DNA of 64,000 nucleotides from contig NZ_LMVB01000007.1 in assembly GCF_001510645.1 (NCBI RefSeq), positions 41,628-105,627 of the forward strand, read 5' to 3'. Source of the DNA: Paenibacillus sp. FJAT-29882. Lineage in GTDB: Bacteria > Bacillota > Bacilli > Bacillales > DSM-1321. The position numbers and the translations under genes are program-made. Shown here one piece after another: positions 1-13,101 of the stretch (positions are counted from its first letter, which is position 1; every line of letters starts with the position of its first letter). The notes below the pieces were generated by a model. It saw only the letters and a list, made by a program, of their open reading frames with translations, did not search any database and had not been told where the DNA came from.

Positions 1-618
1 CATATAGACACCTATCCCTTCTTTTGCCCCAAGCCATTCAGAAATAACTGCTCCCATTACGCTGTACGTAGCGGAGATTTTCAACCCTGAGAAGATGGAT
101 GGTAGCGCATAAGGCCATTCCAGTTTCCAAAAGATTTGTTTCTTTGTTGCCCCAGCCATTTTCATGTAATGCATCAGCTCTGAACTCGTTTGTCTAAACC
201 CATCCAAAGCAGCCACTGTGATCGGGAAAAAACAAACGAGCGTAATGACAATGACTTTAGGTAATATACCAAACCCGAACCAAATAACAAGGAGTGGAGC
301 CAACACAATGATTGGAATGTTTTGTGAGAGAATGATGATCGGATAAATGGCTTCTCTAAGCTTCGGAATAAGGTGTAGACCAACAGCAACTGCAATGCCC
401 ACACTTGCTCCAATTAAAAACCCCAAGATTGTAAGTCCAATCGTCGATGTTAGATGGTGATGATAATTCGACCATCCAGCAGCTCCTTCTAACCATATCT
501 GCGAGGGGGAAGGCAGGAGCCATTTTGGTATTTCGAAAAGCCGACAAGAAACTTCCCATACGATGAATAAAAGGATGAGGACCAGAGCTGGTCTCCATCC
601 TTTATACCAAATCTTCAT
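1..618 (-). CDS. ABC transporter permease, thiamine-precursor type (ThiX-like), 3' end off window
   Basis: Inner-membrane permease of an ABC importer, cut by the window edge; 206 codons are visible and no stop is reached. The start is the ATG at 618, which overlaps the stop of the upstream gene in an ATGA tetrad. The reading frame gives a short basic N-terminus, a first membrane helix at about residues 10-25, further hydrophobic segments and the binding-protein-dependent permease signature around residues 160-180 (an EAA-like loop with GATKKQIFWKLEWP). The genes before it encode an NMT1/THI5-family binding protein and a small thiamine-binding protein, and the unit starts with a TPP riboswitch. 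The likely cargo is therefore a thiamine pyrimidine precursor. The family also contains nitrate/taurine-type permeases, so the substrate call rests on context. Confidence 0.85.
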   Translation of the reverse strand, partial: MKIWYKGWRPALVLILLFIVWEVSCRLFEIPKWLLPSPSQIWLEGAAGWSNYHHHLTSTIGLTILGFLIGASVGIAVAVGLHLIPKLREAIYPIIILSQNIPIIVLAPLLVIWFGFGILPKVIVITLVCFFPITVAALDGFRQTSSELMHYMKMAGATKKQIFWKLEWPYALPSIFSGLKISATYSVMGAVISEWLGAKEGIGVYM

Positions 619-908
619 GGGCGATATTTCTCTGTCAATTTATCCATAGATGCACCGCTTGGTTGATAAAGAATTTTCACTTGAGAAATCACATTACGAC
701 TGCCGATCTCAATCATCCGTTGATTCATTTTCTCGATAATTGAAAAGATCTCTGTCAAATTCCCTTCCATGGTCGTTTCAAGTGGATGAACTTCATATTT
801 AATTCCAGAGTCATGAATAATCGCTATTGCTTCATCTACATACGGAATCACATCTTCCCCATTTTTTGTTTTCGGGATAATTTGAATGCTTACTAATGAG
901 TCGCTCAT
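615..908 (-). CDS. thiamine-binding protein of the MTH1187/YkoF family
   Basis: Small cytosolic ferredoxin-like-fold protein of 97 residues. The start chosen is the ATG at 908, because AGGAGG lies 9 bases upstream; the longer open frame to 941 would run into the preceding gene. Visible family features are the N-terminal strand VSIQIIPK, the central YEVHPLETTMEGNL stretch typical of MTH1187-type proteins, and a helical C-terminus. Members bind thiamine or related compounds and often sit in thiamine transport operons, as here. It lies 13 bp after the binding-protein gene and overlaps the permease gene by 4 bp, so translation is probably coupled. The exact ligand and role are not known from sequence. 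Confidence 0.85.
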   Translation of the reverse strand: MSDSLVSIQIIPKTKNGEDVIPYVDEAIAIIHDSGIKYEVHPLETTMEGNLTEIFSIIEKMNQRMIEIGSRNVISQVKILYQPSGASMDKLTEKYRP

Positions 909-921
909 GCTTCTCTCCTCC

Positions 922-1914
922 TTATTTCGGTAAAAATTCATTGGTGAATGCCTTTTTTGCGTCTAATTCACTTTCAAGCAAACCGTTCTCAAACATCCAG
1001 CTCGCATAGTTTTCCCAAACCTTTTGATCTTGAACACCCCATTTCGAAGCGTCATCTTGATATTTCGGTGATAACCACTTTTGGCTTGCCTTTACCAATT
1101 CTGGGTCTATATCAGGAACTGCTTTAATTAAAAGGTCCGCCGCTTCTTCTGGATGTTCAATCGTATAATGATAGCCCTCGGAAACTGCTGCTACAAAAGA
1201 ACGAACAGTATCTGGATCTTCTTTTATTAAATCTTCATTAGTTGTGAGAACAGGCGTATAGTAATCTAGCTTTTCCGTGTAATCGGTCAAATATTGCATA
1301 TTCAATTTCTCCCCACGCAACTCAGCTTCTATACCTGTCCACCCATAATAAATCCAAGCAAAATCAATATCTCGTTTAACCGCTGTGAAAAAATCCGTAT
1401 CTCCCATATTCACAATATCGACTTTTTTTACATCTCCATTTTCCTGCTTCATCAAAGAAGATAGGACAGCTTTTTCTACAGGTGCTCCCCAACCACCATA
1501 CGTCTTTCCTTCGTAATCTTTCGGTGAGGTAATTTTCTTATCAACTGGGGAAGCAAATCCAGACGTGTTATGCTGAATAATAGCAGCAATCGAGACCAAT
1601 GGCACACCTTGTACACGCGCTTCTGTCAAAGATTCCTGGTAGCCAATTCCGAACTCTGCTTTTCCCGCTGCGACAAGCTGGTCAGCTCCCGCCTCACCTG
1701 GCATTATAATCTCAACATCTAGCCCCTCTTCTTCAAAATACCCCTTTTCCTTTGCAACATACAAACCAGTATGATTCGTATTCGGCGTCCAATCTAAAAC
1801 AAGAGTAACTTTCTTTAATTTCTCTTGATTATTTTCCTTCGAACCATTGTCCTGACTATTCCCGCAAGCAGCAAGAATAAGCATCACACTAAGTAAGACT
1901 AACCATTTCTTCAT
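922..1914 (-). CDS. ABC transporter substrate-binding lipoprotein, NMT1/THI5 family (ThiY-like)
   Basis: A 330-residue lipoprotein that should capture a thiamine pyrimidine precursor (formylaminopyrimidine/HMP type) outside the membrane and pass it to the downstream permease. The first 16 residues form a lipoprotein signal peptide ending in LAAC, with Cys17 as the lipid anchor. The mature part opens with KVTLVLDWTPNTNHTGLYVA, the standard NMT1/THI5 signature, followed by GYFEEEGLDVEI. It is the first gene after the TPP riboswitch, with the permease and a thiamine-binding protein behind it. The length is normal for ThiY. Other NMT1-family proteins bind riboflavin or sulfonates; the riboswitch makes a thiamine-related role most likely. 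Confidence 0.9.
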   Translation of the reverse strand: MKKWLVLLSVMLILAACGNSQDNGSKENNQEKLKKVTLVLDWTPNTNHTGLYVAKEKGYFEEEGLDVEIIMPGEAGADQLVAAGKAEFGIGYQESLTEARVQGVPLVSIAAIIQHNTSGFASPVDKKITSPKDYEGKTYGGWGAPVEKAVLSSLMKQENGDVKKVDIVNMGDTDFFTAVKRDIDFAWIYYGWTGIEAELRGEKLNMQYLTDYTEKLDYYTPVLTTNEDLIKEDPDTVRSFVAAVSEGYHYTIEHPEEAADLLIKAVPDIDPELVKASQKWLSPKYQDDASKWGVQDQKVWENYASWMFENGLLESELDAKKAFTNEFLPK

Positions 1915-2003
1915 TACATTTCCCCCTTGAACATGTCTTACAAAGCAGCAAACGAAGAAACAAGGTGGAAAATATGTAAACGTTTAATAGGAATCGCGCT
2001 ACG

Positions 2004-2036
2004 CAAAAAAGCACCATAGGTTTATCCCTAGGGTGC
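2004..2036 (-). terminator. terminator of the TPP riboswitch expression platform
   Basis: Inverted repeat with 10-bp arms (GCACC..TAGG, one mismatch) around a 6-base loop at 2011-2036. On the minus strand it is followed by a run of six T. It lies between the TPP aptamer and the binding-protein gene, so it can act as the ligand-dependent transcription terminator. Confidence 0.85.
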
Positions 2037-2065
2037 ATATCATAACAAATGAGTCCTGTTTAAAT

Positions 2066-2155
2066 ATGTTCCCTACGCTGGTTTTAACCAGATCAGGTTC
2101 CAAGGGTATGTATCTATTGGATACGGTCTCAACCAGCAACACTGGTCCCCCCACA
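2066..2155 (-). promoter_or_regulatory. TPP riboswitch (THI element)
   Basis: On the minus strand the segment shows the conserved parts of the thi-box: a G-rich 5' arm, GCTGGTTGAGA, then ACCCTT, GAACCTGATCTGGTTA, and the closing ACCAGCGTAGGGAA. It is followed about 30 bases later by an intrinsic terminator and then the ThiY-like gene. High thiamine pyrophosphate should favour termination and shut off the transport operon. Confidence 0.97.
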
Positions 2156-2156
2156 T

Positions 2157-2451
2157 GTTTCATTATTCAATTCGTTTAATGCTTCATCATCTACTTACTT
2201 TGCCATATGTCTTGAGGTTTTTCAAGAGGAATGCTAAAAAAGAAAAAGCCTTTTTCGATAAAGGGAACAAAATAGGTTCCATCACAATCACACCCACCAA
2301 TTTCTGTAATTTCTTCAAAAAATATAGCCACGTTTCAGATAGAATGAACAAATCCCTGCCTCGCTTTCCATTTCTTTTATAAATATGGTAATATTTAGTT
2401 ATTCATAGATTAACAGTGATACTAATGAGTAATATCGTAGGGGGGAACTAG
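2157..2451. other. intergenic region between divergent units
   Basis: Space between the thiamine operon leader (minus) and the DUF2207 gene (plus). A 75-codon open frame crosses it but has no ribosome site and overlaps the riboswitch, so I do not call it. AT-rich sequence near 2375-2400 (TATAAATATGGTAATATTTAG) could hold the plus-strand promoter, but I see no clear -35/-10 pair. Confidence 0.5.
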
Positions 2452-4395
2452 TTGAAAAGAGCATTCTTTATTTTTCCGTTTATCTTTATTCTTGGTTTCA
2501 TCATGGCTTCAACGACTTTCGCCAAGTCCTTTTCGATTGATCAAGTAAATATCCGCGCCTGGATTCAGCCAAACGGCAATTTAGTCGTGAATGAAATTTT
2601 TACATACACTTTTGATGGAAAGTATCGTCAAGTCCATCGTTCTATCCAGAAGGACCATCATGATGGGGTGCAGGATTTCGAGGCATATGAGCTGTTGAAT
2701 CCCAAGGCAAAGCTTGGCTATATGCAGAGGAATGAACTGAGACAGCTACATGTTTCAGAAGATGACCGTACATATACTGCATCCCTTCCGTCCAATAATG
2801 AAAAGAAGTATATTTTCTATATATATACATTAAAAAATGCTGTGAAATCATATGATTCTTATAGTGATTTGACCGTACCGTTCTTTGGAACAGATTCAAA
2901 TCATGATAACGATCTTTTTCATGTAAACATTGATTTTTACTTCCAACAAGAAGTCGATAATCAAAACACGTATGCATTCTTCCATGACCGGATAGGGAAA
3001 GTTTCATCAAAAGATTCATATAGCGTCCATTTCTCCACTCCGGTATCTGAAATGTATGCCTTAACTGAAACCCGGATACTCTTTCCCTCATCCATCATGA
3101 GTGAACAGGCTAAAAGTGCAGCACCTATGTCTTTAAAGGAAGCAGTTGCACAGGAAAAGAAGCGAGTAGAAACAGCCATAAAGAAAACAAAACAAAAGGA
3201 AGGCTTTTCAAAGTTTTTAATTGGTTTCTTGGTTCTCCTTATCTGTTGCTGCTTCGTCTTGCTCATCATGAAACTTGTGCCTAGAAGAAGTACAGAGAGC
3301 ATTCTAAAGCATGATCCACTTCATCTATATATGATTCACCGTATTGGCAGATTGAATCCTTATGCGTTCCTATCCGGGCTATATTCTCTTGTTGAAAAAG
3401 GAGCAGCCACTGTTCAAATCCAGCAGACAAGAGGAAGGTTTCAAAAGGATCCTACAGCTCCCAAACATAGCCTTTTCTTTACTTTAACAGCTCCTCTGGG
3501 TAAGCTTTCTTCTTCTGAAAAGCTGCTCGTCTCCTGGCTGTTCAAGCAGAAGTATGGTCAAGGAAAGCTTTCTTTTTCCATGACCGATATTGCGGGCCTA
3601 ACAAAAAGAGAAAAAATGAACCAACAGCAAGCACAGAAATATCAACGAAGACATATGGAGTTTAAAAGGAAAGAAAAGGAATGGTTCACAGAAGTTCTAC
3701 AAGAGTTGAAAGAGGAACGATTTTTGAACAACAGATTTGCCCTATTAACGAGGGGATTGCTACTAATCATATTCACAACTGTTCTATATTGTTATGTAAT
3801 CGACTCACTCTCAACAATAGCCATTATTGGGTACAGTGTTGTTGGGGGAGTCACACTTATCGCCGGATGGATCCAATATAGAAGAAAAAAGAGAATTATC
3901 CTTTTCATCTTAACGTCTGTCATCGGTTCACTTATGTTAGTCGATATCAATCTTATGAAACTACTTTTCTTTTCGATCTTATTTGCTTTTCTCTTATATG
4001 TCCTAGCACCACGTTTTGCATTTTCCCAGAAAGCGACTAGTATCCATTCAGAGATTAGACAATTCAGAAAAGAAATAAAAAGAGATGGCATACCTACTAA
4101 TCTTACAGAATCTGAACTTGAAAAAACAATAACCCGAATTCTTTTACTTCAAGTCAAACACTCTAAAACGAAAATAGCAAGCTTAGTAATACCAGAACTT
4201 GAATATGCTCAAGCCTTGCCCCTTACCTACCTGGTCTATCATGATGAAGACCCAGTCAGCTACTTGGGAAATACATGGAAATGGTCGAATTCTTCCGCTT
4301 CCAAAGGGAGCTCGTCAGGCAACAGCTATGGTGATAGTGGTGGTGCCGACAGCGGTGGTGGCGGTGGAGATGGTGGTGGTGGTGGAGCGGACTGA
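2452..4395 (+). CDS. DUF2207 family membrane protein with glycine-rich tail
   Basis: A 647-residue predicted membrane protein of unknown function. The start is a TTG at 2452 with a GGGGGG ribosome site 7 bases upstream. Order of parts: signal peptide (residues 1-24), an extracellular DUF2207 beta-domain with the motif WIQPNGNLVVNEIFTY, a transmembrane helix at about 255-275 rich in Cys, a cytosolic helical region, two to three further membrane helices around 435-520, and a low-complexity C-terminus of Ser, then Gly/Asp repeats (GGGGGDGGGGGAD). This architecture is typical of YciQ-like proteins in Firmicutes, whose role is not established. It stands alone, with no operon partner. Confidence 0.85.
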   Translation: MKRAFFIFPFIFILGFIMASTTFAKSFSIDQVNIRAWIQPNGNLVVNEIFTYTFDGKYRQVHRSIQKDHHDGVQDFEAYELLNPKAKLGYMQRNELRQLHVSEDDRTYTASLPSNNEKKYIFYIYTLKNAVKSYDSYSDLTVPFFGTDSNHDNDLFHVNIDFYFQQEVDNQNTYAFFHDRIGKVSSKDSYSVHFSTPVSEMYALTETRILFPSSIMSEQAKSAAPMSLKEAVAQEKKRVETAIKKTKQKEGFSKFLIGFLVLLICCCFVLLIMKLVPRRSTESILKHDPLHLYMIHRIGRLNPYAFLSGLYSLVEKGAATVQIQQTRGRFQKDPTAPKHSLFFTLTAPLGKLSSSEKLLVSWLFKQKYGQGKLSFSMTDIAGLTKREKMNQQQAQKYQRRHMEFKRKEKEWFTEVLQELKEERFLNNRFALLTRGLLLIIFTTVLYCYVIDSLSTIAIIGYSVVGGVTLIAGWIQYRRKKRIILFILTSVIGSLMLVDINLMKLLFFSILFAFLLYVLAPRFAFSQKATSIHSEIRQFRKEIKRDGIPTNLTESELEKTITRILLLQVKHSKTKIASLVIPELEYAQALPLTYLVYHDEDPVSYLGNTWKWSNSSASKGSSSGNSYGDSGGADSGGGGGDGGGGGAD

Positions 4396-4707
4396 TCAAA
4401 TGAAGATTCCATCAGTTGGGACTTTTCCTTACTTATAACATTAGATGCCATGGCTAGAATAGGTAGATTTCTTTATCTAAAAAACAGCCATGAGCGCCTG
4501 CTCTAAAACTTAGGCGATGAAAAAGGTTCAGGTTCTCAAATCACATCACCTTATGAAGGTGGCTGTACGGAGCCAATTTTGCGAAGCCCCGCCCCTTTTC
4601 CACAAAAACACGTATAAAAGGCGGCTTTCACCGCTAACTCATACGTGTTCTTTACGTACTGTGTTTAAATAATAGCCGAATTTAAGTATCAATTTCCGGG
4701 TACACGA
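4396..4707. other. intergenic region holding one hairpin
   Basis: Convergent space between the DUF2207 gene and the DinB gene. Apart from the inverted repeat at 4603-4652, I see no gene, repeat copy or clear promoter. Confidence 0.5.
4603..4652 (-). terminator. terminator after the DinB gene
   Basis: Arms AACACGTAT / ATACGTGTT enclose an inner GGCGG..CCGC stem. On the minus strand the hairpin ends in a TTTTT run, about 55 bases after the DinB stop codon. Confidence 0.7.
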
Positions 4708-5211
4708 TTATACTTCAGGAGCTTGTCCTCCAAACGCCGCCCACTCTTCCCTTGCCGGTCCATATATGCCGGGTACGGTCAGACCCGCTTGACGCATGAG
4801 CACGGTCATTTGGCCACGATGATGTGCTTGATGTGCGATTATCAGCCCGAGCACCGTGTTAATGGACCACATTTCTCCGTACATATCTCTCTCTTCGTTC
4901 AGTGTTTCGTCATTCCACTGTTCGCGAATCGAAGCGACCATCTCTTCGCTTGATGTGCGATATGCTTCTGCGATTTCACTCGACGTTTTCGGGACTGGTA
5001 AATCGTGCCGAGCCGCTTTAAAAACAAGCCCTGTACGCCCTATCATTTCATCAAGGGTCGTTACGACATGCCACGCGATCCGTCCAAGTGTACGATCCTC
5101 AGGAGATACTTCCTGCGCTAATGATTCATCGGTCAACGCATTCAGTATTTTTTGCGTAGATCCACTTTCATGCTTCCAATTTGTCAAAAAATCTTCAATT
5201 GTACTAAACAT
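4708..5211 (-). CDS. DinB family protein (putative metal-dependent)
   Basis: A 167-residue four-helix-bundle protein of the DinB/YfiT superfamily. The likely metal-binding His triad is visible: His48 in IAWHVV, then His127 and His131 in AHQAHHRGQM. DinB-type proteins in Bacillaceae are damage- or stress-associated and some are thiol-dependent transferases; this one cannot be assigned a reaction. The start is the ATG at 5211 with GAAGG upstream. Local base composition seems higher in GC than the neighbours. The gene stands alone, with a terminator downstream and a palindromic repeat upstream. Confidence 0.85.
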   Translation of the reverse strand: MFSTIEDFLTNWKHESGSTQKILNALTDESLAQEVSPEDRTLGRIAWHVVTTLDEMIGRTGLVFKAARHDLPVPKTSSEIAEAYRTSSEEMVASIREQWNDETLNEERDMYGEMWSINTVLGLIIAHQAHHRGQMTVLMRQAGLTVPGIYGPAREEWAAFGGQAPEV

Positions 5212-5591
5212 TCCTTCGCCTCCAATTATCCATTTTCAGCAATCATTATTAGCTACATTCGCTAACAACATGCATTATCCTGCTAAAGATCACTCAAGAT
5301 AGAATGTCTATCTCCTTTTCTGTGCATGAACTTGCATTCTATTATTATACCCTATTTTTAGGATTATTCAGTATAGAGAGTATATTGAGATGGACTAGTT
5401 CTTTCACTCTTTTGTATTACACTCCTAATTCATTCAAACGCAAAGGGTCAGACCCCGCAACAACTAAATACAGTATAAAATACGTGTATGAAACACTACA
5501 TACTGATTTAGAGTGCGAGGTCAGACCCTTATGAGACATCCTCATTCTTACTATTTAGATTTCGCATATACCAAGATAAATACTTACGATA
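5212..5591. other. intergenic region with a palindromic repeat
   Basis: Space between the end of the beta-glucosidase operon and the DinB gene. The 76-codon plus-strand open frame here runs through the palindromic element at 5442-5542 and is not credible. I see nothing else. Confidence 0.5.
5442..5542. repeat. palindromic repeat family A, copy 1
   Basis: An imperfect inverted repeat of about 100 bp. The left arm (5442-5459) carries AAAGGGTCAGACCCCGCA. The right arm (5513-5530) is its near reverse complement and continues into a GACATCC end. It sits 50 bp after the stop of the second GH1 gene. Related copies lie at 7130, 12908 and 17196. Confidence 0.8.
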
Positions 5592-7064
<1,473 letters not shown>

Positions 7065-7129
7065 TCAATTTATGTAAATAAACTGCTATATTCTTACTAT
7101 CATTTTCGTAGATTCTAACCATTTATGAA

Positions 7130-7230
7130 GGATGTCCCAAAAGGGTCTAACCCAACACTCACCACACAGTCTATAATGTGACTTATACTCCATTTAAACT
7201 GTAAATAGTAGTCGTTGGGTCTGACCCTTT
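7130..7230. repeat. palindromic repeat family A, copy 2
   Basis: The left arm GGATGTCCCAAAAGGGTCTA (7130-7149) runs on into ACCCAAC. The right arm, GTTGGGTCTGACCCTTT at 7214-7230, is its near reverse complement. It lies between the two GH1 genes and should fold into a long hairpin in the operon transcript. Confidence 0.8.
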
Positions 7231-7256
7231 ACTTATAGAACACTCTTGTGCATAGA

Positions 7257-8681
<1,425 letters not shown>

Positions 8682-8801
8682 TTATATTTATTTACCTTCT
8701 TCGACTGACTTTCTTTACAAAATAAACCTTTGTGTTTTAGTGATCCGTTACTTTCTCACAACAAAAAATGGCTTTTGCTATCTCCCGTATCGTTTAATCA
8801 C

Positions 8802-8837
8802 TGTGAATCGCATGCCTCATTCAACATACGATTCACA
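8802..8837. other. hairpin between bglP and the first GH1 gene
   Basis: Arms TGTGAATCG and CGATTCACA face each other immediately after the bglP stop codon. There is no T-run, so it is more likely a transcript-processing or stability hairpin that sets different levels of transporter and hydrolase. Confidence 0.55.
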
Positions 8838-8839
8838 TC

Positions 8840-10684
<1,845 letters not shown>

Positions 10685-10817
10685 TTAGTTTCCCCTTTTT
10701 TGTAAATTGACTACGACGTCCTATCCGTTGTTAGGTTTTATGAGTAGTAACCCCTCTCCTAAATTCCTTTTATCCTTCACTTTGTGATATAAGGAGGTTT
10801 GCTACCCTTTTTTTTAC

Positions 10818-10902
10818 GATAAAAAAATAAAAAACCTGAAAAGAAATGTGGATAAACAGGGGCTTTACACACCCACTTTTACCAACACTTCTTCTCAGGT
10901 TT
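10818..10902 (-). terminator. LicT-controlled terminator upstream of bglP
   Basis: A long imperfect hairpin with arms AACCTGA..AAGAA and TTCTT.TCAGGTT ends in a T-rich run on the minus strand (TTTTTTATTTTTTT). Its 5' arm overlaps the antiterminator site at 10898-10925, so binding of LicT would prevent it from forming. Confidence 0.88.
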
Positions 10903-10925
10903 TGCCTGCCAAGCAGTAACAATCC
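10898..10925 (-). promoter_or_regulatory. ribonucleic antiterminator (RAT) for LicT, bglP leader
   Basis: The minus strand reads GGATTGTTACTGCTTGGCAG followed by GCAAAACC, a close match to LicT/BglG-type RAT sites. It lies 12 bp after the licT stop codon and overlaps a terminator arm. Confidence 0.93.
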
Positions 10926-10937
10926 TAATCAGAAAGA

Positions 10938-11783
10938 TTATGCTCTTTTCTCACGGCTAGATACGCGATGAATATGGATCATGAAATACACCATTTCATC
11001 CTTCGTCATCTGGACGTTATAATTTAACTGCAAATATGTTTGTACTTTGATGGTACATTGATACGCTTGTGAATACTGCTTACTCACTTGATCAAATAAT
11101 GGGTCCTCGTCTTCATGAGATAATTCCCCTCTTTGCATACGGTAAGCAAAATAGCGTAAATGAGTAATAAACCGACTATAATTCATTGAGTCTTCATCAA
11201 ACGTGATGCCAAAATGATATTTCACGATCGTAATAATATCATTGACAATCACAGTCATCTCCATGGTTTGTTCCATGCCCGCCGAATCATGTCTTGCATT
11301 GAACAGATGAAGCGCAATCGATGCACGTTCGTCATCTGGTAATTGAATGCCTGTTCGGTCCCAAATCATCTGTACCGCTTGTTTAGCTACTCGATATTCA
11401 TCTTTGTAAAACTTCTTGACCTCCCACAATAGGGCATTCTTTACTGTCAGTCCTTCTTGAATTCTTGTTAGTGCAAAATGAATATGATCCGTCAGCGACA
11501 AGTAAATGGTTTCGTTTAACTGATATCCTAATTCTCGTTTGGCCAATTCGATAATATCATTAGACAGTTCCAAGTGATCAAATGGGATTTCTTTAAGCAA
11601 TTCAGATAATTTATCAAAGACATTTTTCGAATGAATGACAAAGGTTTTCTCAATCTTTGTTTCGTCGATCCTATCCCCAATTTTCTTCTGAAATGCAAGT
11701 CCACGACCCATAACAACCATTTCTTCTTGGTTCCCGTCTTCCGTCAGTATAACGTTGTTGTTAAAGACCTTTTTTATGAGCAT
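10938..11783 (-). CDS. licT: PRD-containing transcription antiterminator, LicT/BglG family
   Basis: A 281-residue RNA-binding antiterminator. Residues 1-55 are the CAT RNA-binding domain (MLIKKVFNNNVILT, then VVMGRGLAFQKK). PRD1 follows from about 65 to 165 with phosphorylatable His in DHIHFAL, and PRD2 from about 170 with the C-terminal MIHIHR. It should bind the RAT sites in front of itself and of bglP, opening the operon when beta-glucosides are transported. Phosphorylation by BglP and HPr would set its activity. The start ATG at 11783 agrees with the family N-terminus. Confidence 0.95.
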   Translation of the reverse strand: MLIKKVFNNNVILTEDGNQEEMVVMGRGLAFQKKIGDRIDETKIEKTFVIHSKNVFDKLSELLKEIPFDHLELSNDIIELAKRELGYQLNETIYLSLTDHIHFALTRIQEGLTVKNALLWEVKKFYKDEYRVAKQAVQMIWDRTGIQLPDDERASIALHLFNARHDSAGMEQTMEMTVIVNDIITIVKYHFGITFDEDSMNYSRFITHLRYFAYRMQRGELSHEDEDPLFDQVSKQYSQAYQCTIKVQTYLQLNYNVQMTKDEMVYFMIHIHRVSSREKRA

Positions 11784-11821
11784 AATGAGTCACCTTATCA
11801 CTGATTTTATTATAGACTAAC

Positions 11822-11883
11822 AAAAAAACCTGAACTGATCCCAATATTACAGTTTCCCCGTAATATTCCAATCAATTCAGGTT
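11822..11883 (-). terminator. LicT-controlled terminator upstream of licT
   Basis: A long hairpin whose outer arms AACCTGAA / TTCAGGTT enclose an inner stem AATATTAC / GTAATATT; the minus strand then shows a run of seven T. It overlaps the RAT at 11880-11907. Confidence 0.88.
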
Positions 11884-11907
11884 TTGCCTGCCGAACAGTA
11901 ACAATCC
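11880..11907 (-). promoter_or_regulatory. ribonucleic antiterminator (RAT) for LicT, licT leader
   Basis: The minus strand reads GGATTGTTACTGTTCGGCAG then GCAAAACC, matching the LicT site and the second copy at 10898. This makes the operon autoregulated by antitermination. Confidence 0.93.
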
Positions 11908-11920
11908 TTTGTCTAACATT

Positions 11921-11949
11921 ATTATATAAAAATATGTTTGCGTTTGCAA
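11921..11949 (-). promoter_or_regulatory. licT-bgl promoter with cre-like site
   Basis: On the minus strand, -35 TTGCAA (11944-11949) and -10 TATAAT (11921-11926) are separated by exactly 17 bases. The -35 overlaps TGCAAACGCAAACA (11935-11948), which fits the catabolite-responsive element pattern, so CcpA repression is expected. Confidence 0.75.
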
Positions 11950-12049
11950 GAGATATTTTTAAAGGAAGAGGAATTTTTTATAATACCACGGAAAGCATTT
12001 TTATAAGATTGCCGACCGTGGACGTTATTATAATGAGATAGTTTTATTC

Positions 12050-12415
12050 CTATTCATTAGACTCATTTTCTGTTTGTAATACATTCTCGATATAATATTT
12101 TCCCCATTCATACATAGAATCTAGAATCGGCATTAAGCTCCGCCCATGCTCAGTAAGAGAATACTCTACCTTTGGAGGTACAACAGGATACACCTCGCGA
12201 TGAATAATCAAATGATCCTCTAGCTCACGCAATTGATTCACTAGCATTCGTTGGGTAATCCCTGGCATAAGAGCCTTCAGTTCACCAAATCGTTTAGTTC
12301 CTTCTTTTCCCAAATGCCACAATATCAACATTTTCCATTTTCCACCAATAACAGAAAGAGTCAATTCTTTTTCACAATTAAAAAATTTATCCACTAGATT
12401 TGGCATTTGCTCCAC
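12050..12415 (-). CDS. HxlR family winged-helix regulator
   Basis: A 121-residue DNA-binding protein of the HxlR type. The core is visible: a Cys at position 14 (NCEKELTL), [30 protein letters not shown] (recognition helix region), [13 protein letters not shown] and the [12 protein letters not shown] wing. An N-terminal Cys of this kind is used for redox or quinone sensing in YodB-type members. Its usual divergent target gene is missing; the next 690 bp hold no clear gene. The start ATG at 12415 has AGAGGTGG upstream. Confidence 0.9.
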   Translation of the reverse strand: MEQMPNLVDKFFNCEKELTLSVIGGKWKMLILWHLGKEGTKRFGELKALMPGITQRMLVNQLRELEDHLIIHREVYPVVPPKVEYSLTEHGRSLMPILDSMYEWGKYYIENVLQTENESNE

Positions 12416-12907
12416 CTCTTAAATATCTTATAGTATACTTTTCATCACTATATTTCAAAAACGTATGTACTGTAATTATACTAGTATAAGTAACTGTTTA
12501 CGATTAGTAAAGGTCCAGTCAATGACGCAAGTATGGATTAAACAAGGAAATCACATCTTTACTTACTACTCAATATTTAGCCGAGGTTTTGAAGAATTAA
12601 ATGGAACCATGTATTTTATTTAAAAGGAGTAGCAGAGTTACTAGCAACAAAAACACTACTATCATAGGAAATAAAAACATTGATTTCGATAGTAAAACTA
12701 CCGAAACTTCACTCTGAAAGGGTTGATAAGACGATGAAACGAATGAAGCCAATTTTATGCACAATTCTATTTTATATCCCACCAAAAATAGACCATACTA
12801 AATTGTATGGAATATATGCCAATCTAGAATCTACATTTAAAAATAGAGGAAATGGACTCTTAACTTACTCACTACATAGTGGTCGTAAGATTCGATTCTA
12901 TAAAAAA
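12416..12907. other. intergenic region with no supported gene
   Basis: Upstream of the HxlR gene. Short open frames (for example 33 codons from 12522) have no ribosome site and no recognisable similarity; one could be the tail of a lost gene. No promoter is called. Confidence 0.4.
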
Positions 12908-13025
12908 GAGGATGCCCAAAACCAAAAAGATCAAGACTCCACAACTACTATATACCGTTTGAGACATGAACATGACTCGATAAACGGTGTATAAAGTGTG
13001 AGGTCTGACCTTTTGGAGCATCCTT
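12908..13025. repeat. palindromic repeat family A, copy 3
   Basis: An imperfect palindrome of about 118 bp. The outer arms are GAGGATGCCCAAAA and the complement of TTTTGGAGCATCC. Inner arms TATACCGTTT / AAACGGTGTATA close the loop. The right half holds GTGAGGTCTGACC, as in the other copies. Confidence 0.8.
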
Positions 13026-13101
13026 TGTTTACAAATTAGACAATGAATAGGTCGTAATGCGAAGAATCTAGGTTGCTAAATTCCTTTTACTAGTTCCCCT
13101 C

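Noticed and set aside
2155..2382. 75-codon plus-strand ORF
   Set aside because: It starts at the edge of the TPP riboswitch, has no ribosome site and shows no family features.
4317..4395. GGTGGTGG-rich stretch as a DNA repeat element
   Set aside because: It is the coding sequence of the Gly-rich tail of the DUF2207 protein, in frame and ending at the stop codon.
12597..12994. Short ORFs between the HxlR and BrnQ genes
   Set aside because: They overlap each other on opposite strands and run into repeat family A copy 3; composition is AT-driven and there is no ribosome site.
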